Below are positions 37,701 to 48,300 of a stretch of 64,000 bases of DNA, piece after piece; the stretch's first letter is position 1; the number at the start of each line of letters is the position of its first letter. The stretch is from Dimorphilus gyrociliatus (taxonomy: Eukaryota > Annelida > Polychaeta > Dinophilidae). Both the position numbers and the translations under genes were made by a program. The notes beneath the pieces were generated by a model. That model was given only the letters and a program-made list of their open reading frames with translations. It was not told the origin of the DNA and made no database searches. The DNA lies in NCBI GenBank assembly GCA_904063045.1, contig CAJFCJ010000025.1, positions 992,001 through 1,056,000 of the forward strand, written 5' to 3'.

Positions 37701-38542
37701 AAATCAAAGTTAAACGTGAATTTCTTAATTTCTCTCTTCAGAACAAAATTCACTGAAGTATATAAAATGTCAATAATACGTTTAAACAATGAAATTGTTA
37801 AACGATACTCTAAAACTATAGAAATCGCTAAGACCCTGAAAGATATTTTAGGAGAAGATAAGATTAGAGAAATAATAAATTCCTTTTCAATTTGGAAGAG
37901 ATATTCATTATCTCTATTAAATAAAAAGGTCACTTTTACCAGGACCAGAGATAACACTCCTATTCAAACCGAAGATTTTAAAGTTATTGGTGAGGTGATA
38001 AAAGATAATGTAGGCCTATATTTAACGCCTATTACGAATAGTCTGAACCATTTTCAAGAGTTGGTAGACGGCTATATAGTGAGGTTGAAAATGTCGTTGG
38101 ACGACGTTCTGGACATGTTTCACAGATATAAAAAAAAGGCCGAGTTGGGTTCGGATTTCGTTAAGGAAAATTTCCTCATCGTCGACGTTTTCTTTGGCGA
38201 ATTAAGCTATTCGAAAATCACGCAGAGAAGGGCATTTAACATCGAAGAACTCTTAGGTAATCTCTCTTTATATTATCACTTATACTGATAACTCTCTCTT
38301 CATTTCACTTCCATGTTTCAGGCAACGTTGGAGGTTTTATGGGTCTTTTATTAGGAGCCAGCGTTTTAACCGTCTTTGAGCTATTGGATTTGTTAATATA
38401 TAACATTTTGCTAAAACTTTCCAATGGTAGTCATACAGTAAAGAGTGATGGTGTTGTTTTGGAAAATGAACTAGTTAAAAATAATCTAGTTCAAATGAAG
38501 GAATTGGAAAATTTCACAACAAGCTCTATAAAGTATGCATAA
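27873..38542 (+). CDS. Giant DEG/ENaC (ASIC-like) channel with MAM/kringle/LDLa ectodomain, copy 1
   Basis: Thirty-four exons join to 7,866 nt (2,621 aa) with every junction in phase: 27873-27982, 28474-28715, 28770-29036, 29127-29475, 29559-29680, 29766-30011, 30073-30135, 30221-30376, 30448-30798, 30862-30972, 31049-31153, 31374-31865, 31927-32091, 32154-32348, 32415-32768, 32849-32956, 33010-33168, 33225-33572, 33644-33760, 33830-34081, 34137-34578, 34633-34742, 34799-34940, 35015-35208, 35275-35385, 35454-35745, 35807-35934, 36022-36104, 36167-36265, 36330-36483, 36551-36601, 36664-36734, 36801-38256, 38322-38542. Channel signatures: HG motif (TFHGVKYI), TM1 at about residues 38-62, palm strand [10 protein letters not shown], beta-ball CDWRGSPC...GQCFSF, palm [14 protein letters not shown]2 with [16 protein letters not shown]. 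Family knowledge: trimeric sodium-permeable channels with cytosolic termini and one large extracellular loop. Here the loop is about 2,480 aa, because two insertions enlarge a protein normally of 500-700 aa. Start chosen at the ATG before the conserved N-terminus; an upstream ATG (27864) runs straight into a stop. Confidence 0.9.
28770..29036 (+). other. Copy 1 exon 3: PAN/apple-like domain
   Basis: About 89 residues with cysteines in the pattern C-x3-C-x8-CNSFLY...LTC and an ending VDYYSRSRC. The internal CNSFxY and terminal VDYY are typical of PAN/apple modules. It is short and diverged, so the assignment is tentative. In copies 2 and 3 the last Cys is Arg. Confidence 0.55.
29127..29680 (+). 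other. Copy 1 exons 4-5: MAM domain 1
   Basis: Begins [14 protein letters not shown], contains the MAM hallmark [13 protein letters not shown], a buried strand [20 protein letters not shown], and ends [13 protein letters not shown]. The exon 4 donor is a GTCTGT at 29476; the orthologous site in copies 2 and 3 is GTCAGT. Confidence 0.88.
29766..30011 (+). other. Copy 1 exon 6: kringle 1
   Basis: A symmetric phase-1 exon of 246 bp coding for a complete kringle: Y-R-G after the first Cys, [28 protein letters not shown], six cysteines in kringle spacing. The small following exon (30073-30135) encodes a Lys-rich linker. Confidence 0.9.
30221..30798 (+). other. Copy 1 exons 8-9: MAM domain 2
   Basis: Starts [16 protein letters not shown] and ends [15 protein letters not shown]; the middle has the [13 protein letters not shown] equivalent of the GP-x-DHT region and a surface strand [18 protein letters not shown]. 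Four MAM cysteines present. Confidence 0.85.
30862..30972 (+). other. Copy 1 exon 10: LDLa 1
   Basis: A 111-bp symmetric phase-1 exon encoding an LDL-receptor class A module with six cysteines and the calcium-binding [14 protein letters not shown] acidic box. Confidence 0.92.
31049..32348 (+). other. Copy 1 exons 11-14: MAM domains 3 and 4
   Basis: MAM3 runs from [14 protein letters not shown] across a 220-bp intron to [11 protein letters not shown]4 from [20 protein letters not shown] to [13 protein letters not shown]. Exon 12 spans the end of one MAM and the start of the next, the only module border not matched by an intron in this part of the gene. Exon 13 appears to end at a GC donor (32092). 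This is one of the most diverged parts of the gene among the three copies. Confidence 0.85.
32415..32768 (+). other. Copy 1 exon 15: LDLa 2 plus kringle 2
   Basis: One exon encodes an LDLa ([17 protein letters not shown] ... [10 protein letters not shown]) fused directly to a kringle ([38 protein letters not shown]). The following 80-bp intron can be read through without an immediate stop, but only splicing restores the next LDLa frame. Confidence 0.9.
32849..32956 (+). other. Copy 1 exon 16: LDLa 3
   Basis: Encodes [17 protein letters not shown] and [10 protein letters not shown], a six-cysteine LDLa. It is read in a different frame from the unspliced continuation of exon 15. Confidence 0.9.
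33010..33572 (+). other. Copy 1 exons 17-18: MAM domain 5
   Basis: Starts [19 protein letters not shown], contains [14 protein letters not shown] at the exon border and [12 protein letters not shown], ends [16 protein letters not shown] textbook MAM with the GP-x-DHT motif intact. Confidence 0.9.
33644..33760 (+). other. Copy 1 exon 19: LDLa 4
   Basis: Six-cysteine LDLa ([21 protein letters not shown], then a DFSDE acidic box) in a symmetric 117-bp exon. Confidence 0.9.
33830..34081 (+). other. Copy 1 exon 20: kringle 3
   Basis: Complete kringle: [44 protein letters not shown]; symmetric 252-bp exon. Confidence 0.92.
34137..35208 (+). other. Copy 1 exons 21-24: LDLa 5 and a MAM (6) split by kringle 4
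   Basis: LDLa5 ([21 protein letters not shown]) is followed by the first part of a MAM ([20 protein letters not shown]). Where the GP-x-DHT section should come, a whole kringle appears instead ([35 protein letters not shown]). The MAM then resumes in exons 23-24 ([43 protein letters not shown]). Reading frame stays open through all junctions. Confidence 0.8.
35275..35385 (+). other. Copy 1 exon 25: LDLa 6
   Basis: Six-cysteine LDLa ending [10 protein letters not shown] in a symmetric 111-bp exon. Confidence 0.9.
35454..35745 (+). other. Copy 1 exon 26: degenerate LDLa 7 and linker
   Basis: LDLa-like [21 protein letters not shown] with a DNSDED box, but the fourth and sixth cysteines are missing (Leu before DG, no Cys after SDE). 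A roughly 60-residue linker leads into the channel beta-ball. Confidence 0.82.
35807..36734 (+). other. Copy 1 exons 27-32: DEG/ENaC beta-ball, palm and cysteine-rich thumb
   Basis: Contains [11 protein letters not shown]...TDHGQCFSF (beta-ball), [20 protein letters not shown] and [16 protein letters not shown] (palm), [27 protein letters not shown]...[19 protein letters not shown] and [13 protein letters not shown]. These follow the order and spacing of the family's Cys-rich domain. Confidence 0.93.
36801..38542 (+). other. Copy 1 exons 33-34: thumb insert, TM2 and cytosolic tail
   Basis: [12 protein letters not shown] continues the thumb as in ASICs; then about 430 residues rich in K, E, L, I and F with regular hydrophobic spacing, probably helical and of no known family, with two conserved cysteines ([15 protein letters not shown]). 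The channel resumes at [34 protein letters not shown] (GAS filter), then a tail of about 45 residues ending SSIKYA. Confidence 0.88.
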
Positions 38543-38574
38543 TAAAAGATAATAGCCTCCGTGACCTAAATAAA
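38541..38574 (+). promoter_or_regulatory. Candidate poly(A) signals of channel copy 1
   Basis: AATAAA at 38541-38546 overlaps the TAA stop, and a second AATAAA lies at 38569-38574. The second is the likelier signal; a third AATAAA is near 38915. Confidence 0.4.
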
Positions 38575-39021
38575 TGTATTTAGACAAGAATTGTTATATA
38601 GAATATGACAAGATGTTTATACATATACCATTACTTCAAATGATTGAAGATCAATCGACTGGCGTTAGGTTCAAACAAATGTACATTTCGTATTTTATCA
38701 ATTATCACTTTTATTGGAATATCGAATCATTCTTATTTTTTGTCGTATTTAAATGTTTACTTTTACTAGTGTTTCTCTTTAAAAAGAAGAGAGCCATTCT
38801 TCCATTTAAGTGATAAAACTTCTTAAAACGTTGGAAAACATATCTCTATTTAAACTGAAAAGCTAATTATAATCTTTTATGTCCATAGACAATATACGTT
38901 CCTTATTTTCTTTCAATAAAGTAGATTCTTACATAACTGTTTAGCTAATATTTTATTACTGTATTTAACATACGACACGATTATAGATTGTGGGAAGAGG
39001 GTTTTGTATAGTTAAATGGTT

Positions 39022-39025
<4 letters not shown>

Positions 39026-39079
<54 letters not shown>
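39026..39079. repeat. Compound (AT)n-(AG)n microsatellite
   Basis: About 35 bp of AT immediately followed by about 19 bp of AG. Confidence 0.95.
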
Positions 39080-40386
39080 AAGAGGGAGAGTACAGGAAAT
39101 ATTTAATACAATACGTATTTAAATAAGCAACTCGTCATAAAGAAATATTGAGATAATGTTGGAAAACTTGAACTGAGGAGACTTTTTCTTAATTAAAAAA
39201 TGATGTTACTTAATTAATAAGGGCTAGAGAAAGAAATATTGAGGAGAAAAGCAAACATTGTTTATTTATAGGCTGGTTTTTATCTATCCCTAAACAGAAG
39301 AAAGTACTCATATAAACTGAAGTTTCATTAGAAATAGTCCCAATAGAGAGTTTGTTTTTGTCTTTCTTTATGTTGAAAACTAGTCTGTTAGGTGTTTCAG
39401 AAATTGATATATGAAATATGAGCAATTTTATGAATCTGTAAATAAATTATTATCGTATTTAATTAGCATAACGAGCCTGCCTCGAACAAAACATAAAGCA
39501 CCATAACACAGTAATTTAGTGAAAGGAAACTGAAAGAGATCGTAGAATAATGAGAAGAGAAGGGGGCAAAAATGAGAGACAGAGAATGATAATTATATAC
39601 TCGAATGACTTTTGATAGTGACTGTAATAATGACGATGAAGACTAGATGATTTACAGATGGATGACATAAAGCCGCAAAGTGGCATATATAGCAATACAT
39701 ATATGTATGTACATATTTATACAATTGTAAAATCGGTTTATGTATTATTTATAACTTGTACAGAGAGAAAAGAGCTATAACAAAGTCTTATTCGCTCATT
39801 ATTTCAATAATTTAATTATAAGATAAAAGCTAACTGATATGATAGACATAATATATATTTCTATACATCGCTCTCTAAGGTTTTATCAAAGTTTTTGTAT
39901 GTTTGTTCCAGCTGCGAAAAGACTATTTAATACTGTAGTCAGTCTGTTTTAGATGTTCTGAACATGTGGCAGATAGTCTCTATTCTATTCAAAAGCAGAA
40001 AATATGGTCAATTTATTTCCACTGTGCAAATTCAAGTTTATTTCGTTCATGTCTTTCACCTTTTTATCGAGTAGTAAACAGATAGAGTGCGTAACAATAA
40101 CTTTTCTGAAAAATTCTCCACTGTTCCTCCCCCTCCACCCCCTCCCCACCCCCTCTCTCTCTCAAATGCCAAAAGTTTTGGCTAAATAAGAGTTTCACAC
40201 ATTACTAAAAGTTCGTAAAAGTTAGAGGAGAGACCTTGTGTGCAAGAAGAAGAAGAAGAATTAGAAGAAGAAAAAAACATTACTAGTTCTTGAAGATAAT
40301 ATATGAATAAATTATTGATTTTATTTACCGTTATTATTAAACGCTTGGGCAATAAATGGAAGCGCAATATAACTGTTTATATGAAT

Positions 40387-40394
<8 letters not shown>

Positions 40395-40454
<60 letters not shown>
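40395..40454. repeat. Compound (AT)n-(AG)n microsatellite
   Basis: About 24 bp of AT and about 30 bp of AG separated by a few bases; same AT-then-AG order as the repeat 1.4 kb upstream. Confidence 0.95.
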
Positions 40455-40455
<1 letters not shown>

Positions 40456-40910
40456 AACTTTTGCTCTTATTCACTGCAAATGAAATATTCGACCAAGTAC
40501 AAACGGATTCTGAGCAAACTCATCTAACAAAGGTAATAAGAATTTATCTAGAATTGCATAAAACTTTTTAAACTATTATCTATTAATTAACTAGTAGATA
40601 TAAAATAAAGTATAGCGACATTATTAAATTTGTGAATAATTAACGCAATGCACTCAAAACGTTTTAACCCAACATATAAAATAATGATAGCCAGTAAATC
40701 AATAACATAGGTTTCTCCAAAGTTGAAAGTAGTCAGTGGAACTTTATCATTTTAAGTAATTTATCTTCAACATTTTAATTATACTACAAAATAACATTCA
40801 AACCGAGTCTACTTATGTAATTTTAATATATGCTATATTTATAAAAACAGAACAAGACTGGCAGTATTTCAGATGCATGTTTACCGTCAATCAAGTAAGG
40901 CTTAATCAGC

Positions 40911-42340
40911 ATGACTGAAGAGAATTTTACGTGGAAGCAGCTTTTCTTTGAATTTTCTCAAGATACAACATTTCATGGAGTAAAATATATAGCAAAGCCT
41001 ACTAAATTTCAACTTCGAAGGTAAAGTTTATCTATTGATTAAACTATTAAGACAAAAATAAGTTAAACATTATCGGTCGTTCTTTCTACGCCTACTCCTT
41101 TCTCTCTCTCTCTCTCTGCATCTTTGTCTCTCTGTAGACAAAGACAACTACAAGTCTGTTTTTAAACATAACTTATCTCTTTTATTGTTAGAATTATGTT
41201 TTTTATAATTAGCAATTATATCGTACAAAATTCTAGTACAAAAGTCCTCTGAAACAATTAACGGACAATCATAGAAAATGCCCCTATTCAATTCTAACAT
41301 TTTTTACGTTTCTATTCAGAATACAACAATAATAGTCAACATCTCATTTGAATGAAAATTAACGAAAAATAATAAGCAAATTATCATAATTTAATTATTC
41401 TATATAGCTACGAAATATCATGTCGTTTAACACTAATACTTTCTTCTTCATAAATTAATTCATCATCAATTTCCACTCTTCAATTTCTTCAACAAAACAT
41501 AAATTTCCACTTCCAATAAACCAAAGTACAAAGAAAAAGAGAGAGACAAGGAAAGAGATAATTTACCCTTCCACTTCAATCATCTCCTACATAAATTATA
41601 AATTTCCTTATTATTTAATTGTGACTCATAAATTTAGTATAATGTTGACACGATATGTATTTTAAACATCATTTGTACATTATTTTCCCGTTTTATGTTC
41701 CAGGTTGATTTGGATCCTAATTATCCTTTGTGCATCAACATTCTTCACTTACATAGTTGTCATTCGATTTATGGATTACTTCAGTTATCCTAAAGCAGTT
41801 GATGTCGAAGTTTTGTATACTAAACAACTCGAATATCCAGTTATTACACTCTGCAATCAAAACGTCTACAGAGCATCAGCAACTGTAGAAACGGGCGTCT
41901 TCGACGCTTTTGAATCATATTTTACTAAAACTACACAAAACAAAGGTACGCCTCTAGTTGTACCTATTCATATTAATAATTATTAATTATTAATCCTATC
42001 TGCCTAATTATCTTTATGATTTTTATGTAAATTTCTCTCTGTAACTTACCAATTCCAATATTTCTTCACTTAGATACAGAGTGTCAAGATGGTTTTCAAG
42101 TGCTTCTCAATAGCGTCCTAATTCACCCTAGTAGCGTCTTCATTTCGGAAATTCACGTAAATGTAACGCCTGGTGTTTGCAAATATACTTGTCTCAATTT
42201 GGCTTCGATTTCCTGCAATTCACTTTTATACTATCGATCAAATTTGACGTGTCTCTTACTTCAATCAAGTCATAAAACCCCAAATACTCTTTTACAAAAT
42301 TTCCAAGGCGTCGATTACTACTCAAGGTCAAGACGCGACA
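40911..42340 (+). other. Copy 2 exons 1-3: N-terminus, TM1, PAN-like domain
   Basis: HG motif [10 protein letters not shown]1 [19 protein letters not shown], palm strand, then the PAN-like exon in which the final Cys seen in copy 1 is Arg (RSRRD). Intron 1 is 683 bp. Confidence 0.88.
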
Positions 42341-45300
42341 GTCAGTTTACAATTACACCTTCTTCTTTACCTTTCCACTATTATTCCTTTAATTCTCCTT
42401 CATTAATCTATTCAATGTGACACGTTTCAGGCAAAGAGAGCTTTTGCTCTTTCGATTTAGACTTTTGCAACTTTCATCAAGTCAAATTTGACGATATCGA
42501 CTGGCAGAGAAGAAAACTTGGCAATATTCAAACTCTTTCCGGACCGGACAACGATCATACAACCGGATCCGGATATTTTCTCTTTTTGGAGGGGGGCAAA
42601 GAGCAAATGGGACGTTTAATTTCGTCTTGGCATTCGGCGAAAACTTGGAAGACGAGCTGCGTTACTTTCTATTATTTCATGTATGGATCATCGGTTAATA
42701 AATTACAGTTTTACGTTGTTGACCCTGACAACTATAGCTATAAACTTTGGGAAAAATCCGGATGTCAAGGAAACAGATGGTCAGTTGAACGAAACGGAAA
42801 CGTCAATGCAAAAGTATTGTCTAAACCATTGTGTTCTTTAACAGGCGAAAAGCGAGTGTCAGTGTAAACCTTGAATTGTTCCAAATTCGGTTCGATGGCT
42901 ACACCGGAAGAGCAGATCGCCACGTTATTGCTGTCGATGACGTGTCTATCAAGCAATGCCATAGAGGTAACGATGGAATATCGATTCAAAACTGCTCTAT
43001 TCTATTCATAATTATGATTTTCAGAGTCGCAAGATTGCAGAAATGATAAAACGGGAGATTTATACAGAGGAAATCAATCATTTAGTATAAATAATAGACG
43101 TTGTTTATACTGGAATGATGTTCATTCTGTCGAGTTGTTGTTCTTTGAGGACGAAACAATTCGGCAGACTAAAAACTTTTGTAGGAATCCTGGAGGTAGA
43201 AAATCCGAACCTTGGTGTTTCGTACAACGAAACCCTCTTCTTTGGGAATATTGTAATATTCCTTTATGCGGTTCGTAAGAAAATGATCATTTTTCCAGTT
43301 CGGTAATCGTCTCTTGTATTCTTTTTCGTAGAAAGCATCGATTCAACAAATAAGACGATTTCAAAAGTCGGCGCTAAAAAGGGCGCTGACTACGGTAGGT
43401 TTTATTCATTGTTCATGATTTATCGAAGAGAAATTCAGATATTTCAAAGATAAAAAGTGTTTTTATAATAATTTTATAGAAGTATCGATCAGCTGCGCAT
43501 TTGAAAATTCATTTATTTGCGGTTACACGATTGCTTCCGATTCTGAATCTTTCATCTTTAAATTGGAAAATGGACGATATCTACAACTGCATTTTGGCCC
43601 TGGAATGGATAGTACTTACTATAGTCCTCTCAAAGGTTCCTCTTTTCCTTTTCTCTTTGTCAATCGATCATCAATTCCGTCTCTCCCTCTCTTTCTTGTC
43701 GTTTAGGGAATTATCTCTACGTTGACAGTCAACTGGCCGTTGAAAATTCCAAATCGTGGATTACTTCTCCTCAAATTTTCCTTCGTCAATTATCGTGTTT
43801 GTCGTTCGTTTGTTCTAAGAAAGGACTAAACTCCCTCGACGTGTATCTTCTTAAAGAGGGAAATCTTCGAATTCCCCTCTACGAAGTTGACGAGTCGACT
43901 GTTGGTTGGAGTGAAAAGACTGTTGCAATTCGTTATTGGCCAAAAATTTCATTCGGGTTGACGAGCATAGTCTTTGAAGCTGTTCACAAATTTGGATACG
44001 ACAACTCTTTGGCAATTGATGATGTGAAATTCAACGAAGGTTACTGTTCAATTGCAGGTAAGTCTGTTTTATTAAACTGCAATAATTTACTCTACTGATT
44101 GTCACGACGGTTGTTTCCAGAATGCGAAAGTGGGAAATATCAATGCCAAAATGGAAAATGCATTAGCAATGAGCAAATATGCGATGGAATAAACGATTGT
44201 TTCGATAATAGCGACGAAGAGATTCCGTGTTGTAAATAGATTTCTTTACTCTATTAATGATAGGTTTCTTGAAAAGACTCTAATGAGGAAACTCTCTTTC
44301 TCGACAGCATCGTTTGATTGTAACTTTGATGGTAAAACCTTATGTGGTTATTTATTAGAAAGCTCTGTTAGCTACTTTAAATGGAAAAAGATTCTGATAG
44401 ACAATTCTACTAACTGTACGTATTTGTGTTCATATTGGTGTATTGACAGAATCTCGTACATTTTTCAAATGACTCATAAAATATTTCATTAGTTTAAGTA
44501 GTCTATAAATAATTAAAATAATTACTAATTGAATAGTCCAACAGCTCATTATATTACTTTGTCTTGATATATTGATTCTCTTAATCAAGATTTTTTTTAT
44601 AGTGTTCTTCTTGGGAACCTACAGCTACGGTCCAAGATTTATTTCTGCAGCCAAGATTCGATCTCCTATTGTTGAGACAAATGAACGAACGTGTGCCAAA
44701 TTCTATAGTTTGTTTAATTCTTCTCTTCCCGCTGTGCTTAAAATTTCAGCACATCTTGAAAGCAGAGAATCACAACTGTTAGCGACGATTTCGAATCTAC
44801 CTAATCAGCAAATAATGGAGAATATAATTCCTCTACCACCGAATAAAAAATTGTCGGTATGGTTCGAATCTTTTATGGATACTTTTGGACATGAGGTTTA
44901 CATTGGGAAAATATCACTTGATCGAAATTGCTCTACCTACGAAACTGAAATTAATGTTAATTGTACGTTTGAATCGGAAATCATTTGCGGCTATATTATT
45001 GAATATGAAAAACACGGATACTCTTGGACAAGGATTAAAAAGAGCACTTCAGTCAATAATGGTCCAAAAATGGATCATACCCTCCAAAACACTAGTTAGA
45101 AAAACATAATGTATTTCCATAATATATAAAAAATATTTCGTTTCATCCAATAGATGGATTCAGTATGGTGACTCGAGGTTTGGTGGGAACAGAGGGCGAT
45201 ATTGCCAGAATGTCTTCTCCACTATTTGTTCCAAAGTCTAAATTCGCATGTCTTTCATATTACTATCATATGTTTGGGAGTATGTTAGGAAAATTAATAA

Positions 45301-48300
45301 TATATTTCCAATACACAAGTCTGTAGGATATTATAAAAGAATCTTCATCTTGATAACTAACCTTCTTTTATACAGATAAACTTATACGTCGGGCATTTCA
45401 ACATGAGTTTAACCAAGGCGATGTATGGCTCCACAACGAAATTCTTATTCGTAATCAACAAAATGTAGAAATGAAAGTGATCTTTGAAAGTATTCGCGGT
45501 TTTGATAGAAGTAATAAAATGGCATTGGATGATATTTCTTTCTATAATGGATTTTGTCAAACTCTTCAAGGTTTCCTCCAATCCTTTTTTCATTCTTACA
45601 CAACAAAATCACTTTATATTCATGCAGCTCAATGCCTCAATTCGAGCTTTCAATGCCAAAATGGCCAATGTATTGACAAGAGTCTGGTTTGCAACGGAGA
45701 AAGCGAATGTTTCGACGGAAGTGACGAAAGCAATTGTTCCGATTGCCTACATGACATTCAAGGCAGATTCTACACAGGAAAACTTTCAACAACCGAATCT
45801 GGAAAGAGATGCATGAGTTGGAAAGAGGCTGTTGGCGAAACGCAAACCACCATCTCAGTAGAGACGGGAGAGACGAGTTTGACAGAAATGAAAAACTATT
45901 GCAGAAACGTTAACGGAAAGAAATCTCCTTGGTGTTACGTATCAAAAGAAAGATGGGAATTCTGCAGCATTTCCAATTGCGGTACAAAGATTGATATTCC
46001 AATTCAAAAAATATCTCTTTCGCTTGAAACGAAAGAAACAATAAACTGTAAATATTTGCAGAATGCCGAGAAAATCAATACAGATGCAACAATTCGGCTT
46101 GTATTTCTTCAAAACAAAGATGCAATGGAATATCGGAGTGTCCTCATAAAGACGACGAAGAATCGTGCAGTAAGAATTCACAAGAACGTTCTTTCTAAGT
46201 TTAAAATCATAATTCCACTTAGATTCAACGATATCATGCGACTTTGACGATCCTTTTATGTGTGGATATTCAATAATACCATCCGATAATGGTTATAGAT
46301 GGTTTAGATTTAATTTTAAAACGCCATCGGTAAACACGGGACCACACGCCGATCACACAACAATCAATAAAACAGAAAGAGGTTAACAACTAATCATATT
46401 TAAAGCTGTATCACTACATAAGAATTCTCTTTTCAAGGTTTTTACATGTACGTCGAATCAACGCAGGAAGGAACATTTTTGAAAGGAGGGGATGAAACAT
46501 ATCTACTAAGTCCTCTCTCTCATATTTACGGAAATTTTTGTCTCAAATTCTTTCATCATTTAAAAGGCAGAGATATAAATATATTGAGAGTATACAGAAA
46601 GATTGGAGACATATATTCTCCATTAGGAAAACTAGAAGGTCAATCACAGAAATATATTTGGAAATCATCGGAATATACAGTCAATAAAATCACTCATCAG
46701 ATAGTATTTCATTATATTAGAGGAGTTGATTTCAGAAATGACCCTGGTATTGATGATGTTCTCCTATATCCTGGAAATTGTAAAAGTAACCAACATTAAC
46801 ATTCACAACATTCTCTTTATTTCATACTGATTTTAATGCCAAAACATTCCGTTCAGCTCATCGAACTTGTTCACATTTTGAATTTACTTGTTCCAATGGC
46901 CACTGCATCAACAACACTTACACTTGCGATGGATACGACAACTGTGGCGACTTTTCAGATGAACTAGTCTGCGGTATAACACCTCCTTCATTCCTATTAT
47001 TCATTTAATCTATTCCATTTCTTTCCTCTCCTCTTCCTATAGAAACGGAATGCAAGAGATCTTTGCAAGAACAATGGTATATAGGGACGAGAAATGTTTC
47101 GCAAACTGGCAAAAAGTGTCTCTACTGGAGGAACATGTCAAACTCTTTCAAGATTCCCTATCGTTTCCCGGATGAAAGTCTGCAAAGTGCGGAGAATTAT
47201 TGCAGAAATCCAACGAATAGAACGTTTGGTCCTTGGTGTTACGTTGATAAAGAGAGTGAAATGTGGGAATACTGCAATATCCCTAAATGTTCAGGTTTGT
47301 AGAATCAATAAGTTGAATAATAAAGAAAGTAAAGGAAAGTTGCAATCAGTTTTCCAAAGTTGTCAGTCGAACGAATTTCAATGCGCGAATGGAATGTGCA
47401 TTGATAAAAAACACTTGTGCGACGGAGTAAACGACTGCAACGATAGATCGGACGAAATGGAGATTTGTGGATCGGCGTACAACATCTCGTGTGATTTCAG
47501 TGATCGTTATATGTGTGGCTACACAGACGATAGTCCTAATTGGAACTACAGATTTCAAAGGAAAGGTTCTTTTGATGGTTCAGTGCAATCAGTAATTCGG
47601 CTTTTAACTACAAAATGGGACGAGTGTTTTCATGAGGATACGGCTGGAATTGATTATGAAGGAAATGTTCAGATTCGAAGTGATGGAATCACTTGTCAGA
47701 AATGGAATGTGCAATTTCCTACTGCGCACGCTTTTTATATGAATGAGTTTTTCCCTGAAAAAAGTGTAGCCAAAGCTGAAAATTATTGCAGGTAATAAAT
47801 TGTTTTCTCATGCAATGAAAGTGTAAAAATGTCTTTTCTTCTCAGAAATCCAGCTGTCTATGTTCCTGGAAAGAAGTATTCTCTTGCTCCACATTGCTTG
47901 TCGTCCGATCCAGAGATTTCCTATTATAGATATTGCTCTATTCCATTATGCAAAAGTAGTTTAAATGTTTTCACAGAATTTCTGATCTGTTTACAAAATT
48001 CATGCAATTAGATACATTTATAAAGACAAAACCATCGACTGAACAAGGCCAAATAGCCAAATTCAACAGTCCTAAAAGTCAAGGCTTTGGAGACTCATGT
48101 ATCCAATTCGCTTACATGTTGATTGGAGATGACGCCGGATCTCTAAAATTAATGTGCAGCTAATTTTTGTATCCTTATCTTCCCTATTTTTTTCAGAGTT
48201 AAATCTGTTTTTTGAATTGTTAAACAGGTTGAATACTAACAGCACCACTCGTTTGTTGTGGTTTACGGAGGGTAAGAAGGCGTCAACTTGGATTGAGGCG

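Larger units (their letters stand above)
38543..40910. other. Intergenic spacer between channel copies 1 and 2
   Basis: About 2.4 kb of AT-rich DNA with two compound (AT)n-(AG)n microsatellites and short low-complexity frames on both strands. A 79-codon frame at 38574-38813 has a hydrophobic segment but no homology I recognise and lies in the expected 3' UTR. Promoter of copy 2 must lie near 40910, unrecognised. Confidence 0.6.

Noticed and set aside
38574-38813. 79-codon frame with a hydrophobic segment after channel copy 1
   Set aside because: Lies directly in the expected 3' UTR, is very AT-rich and shows no known motif.
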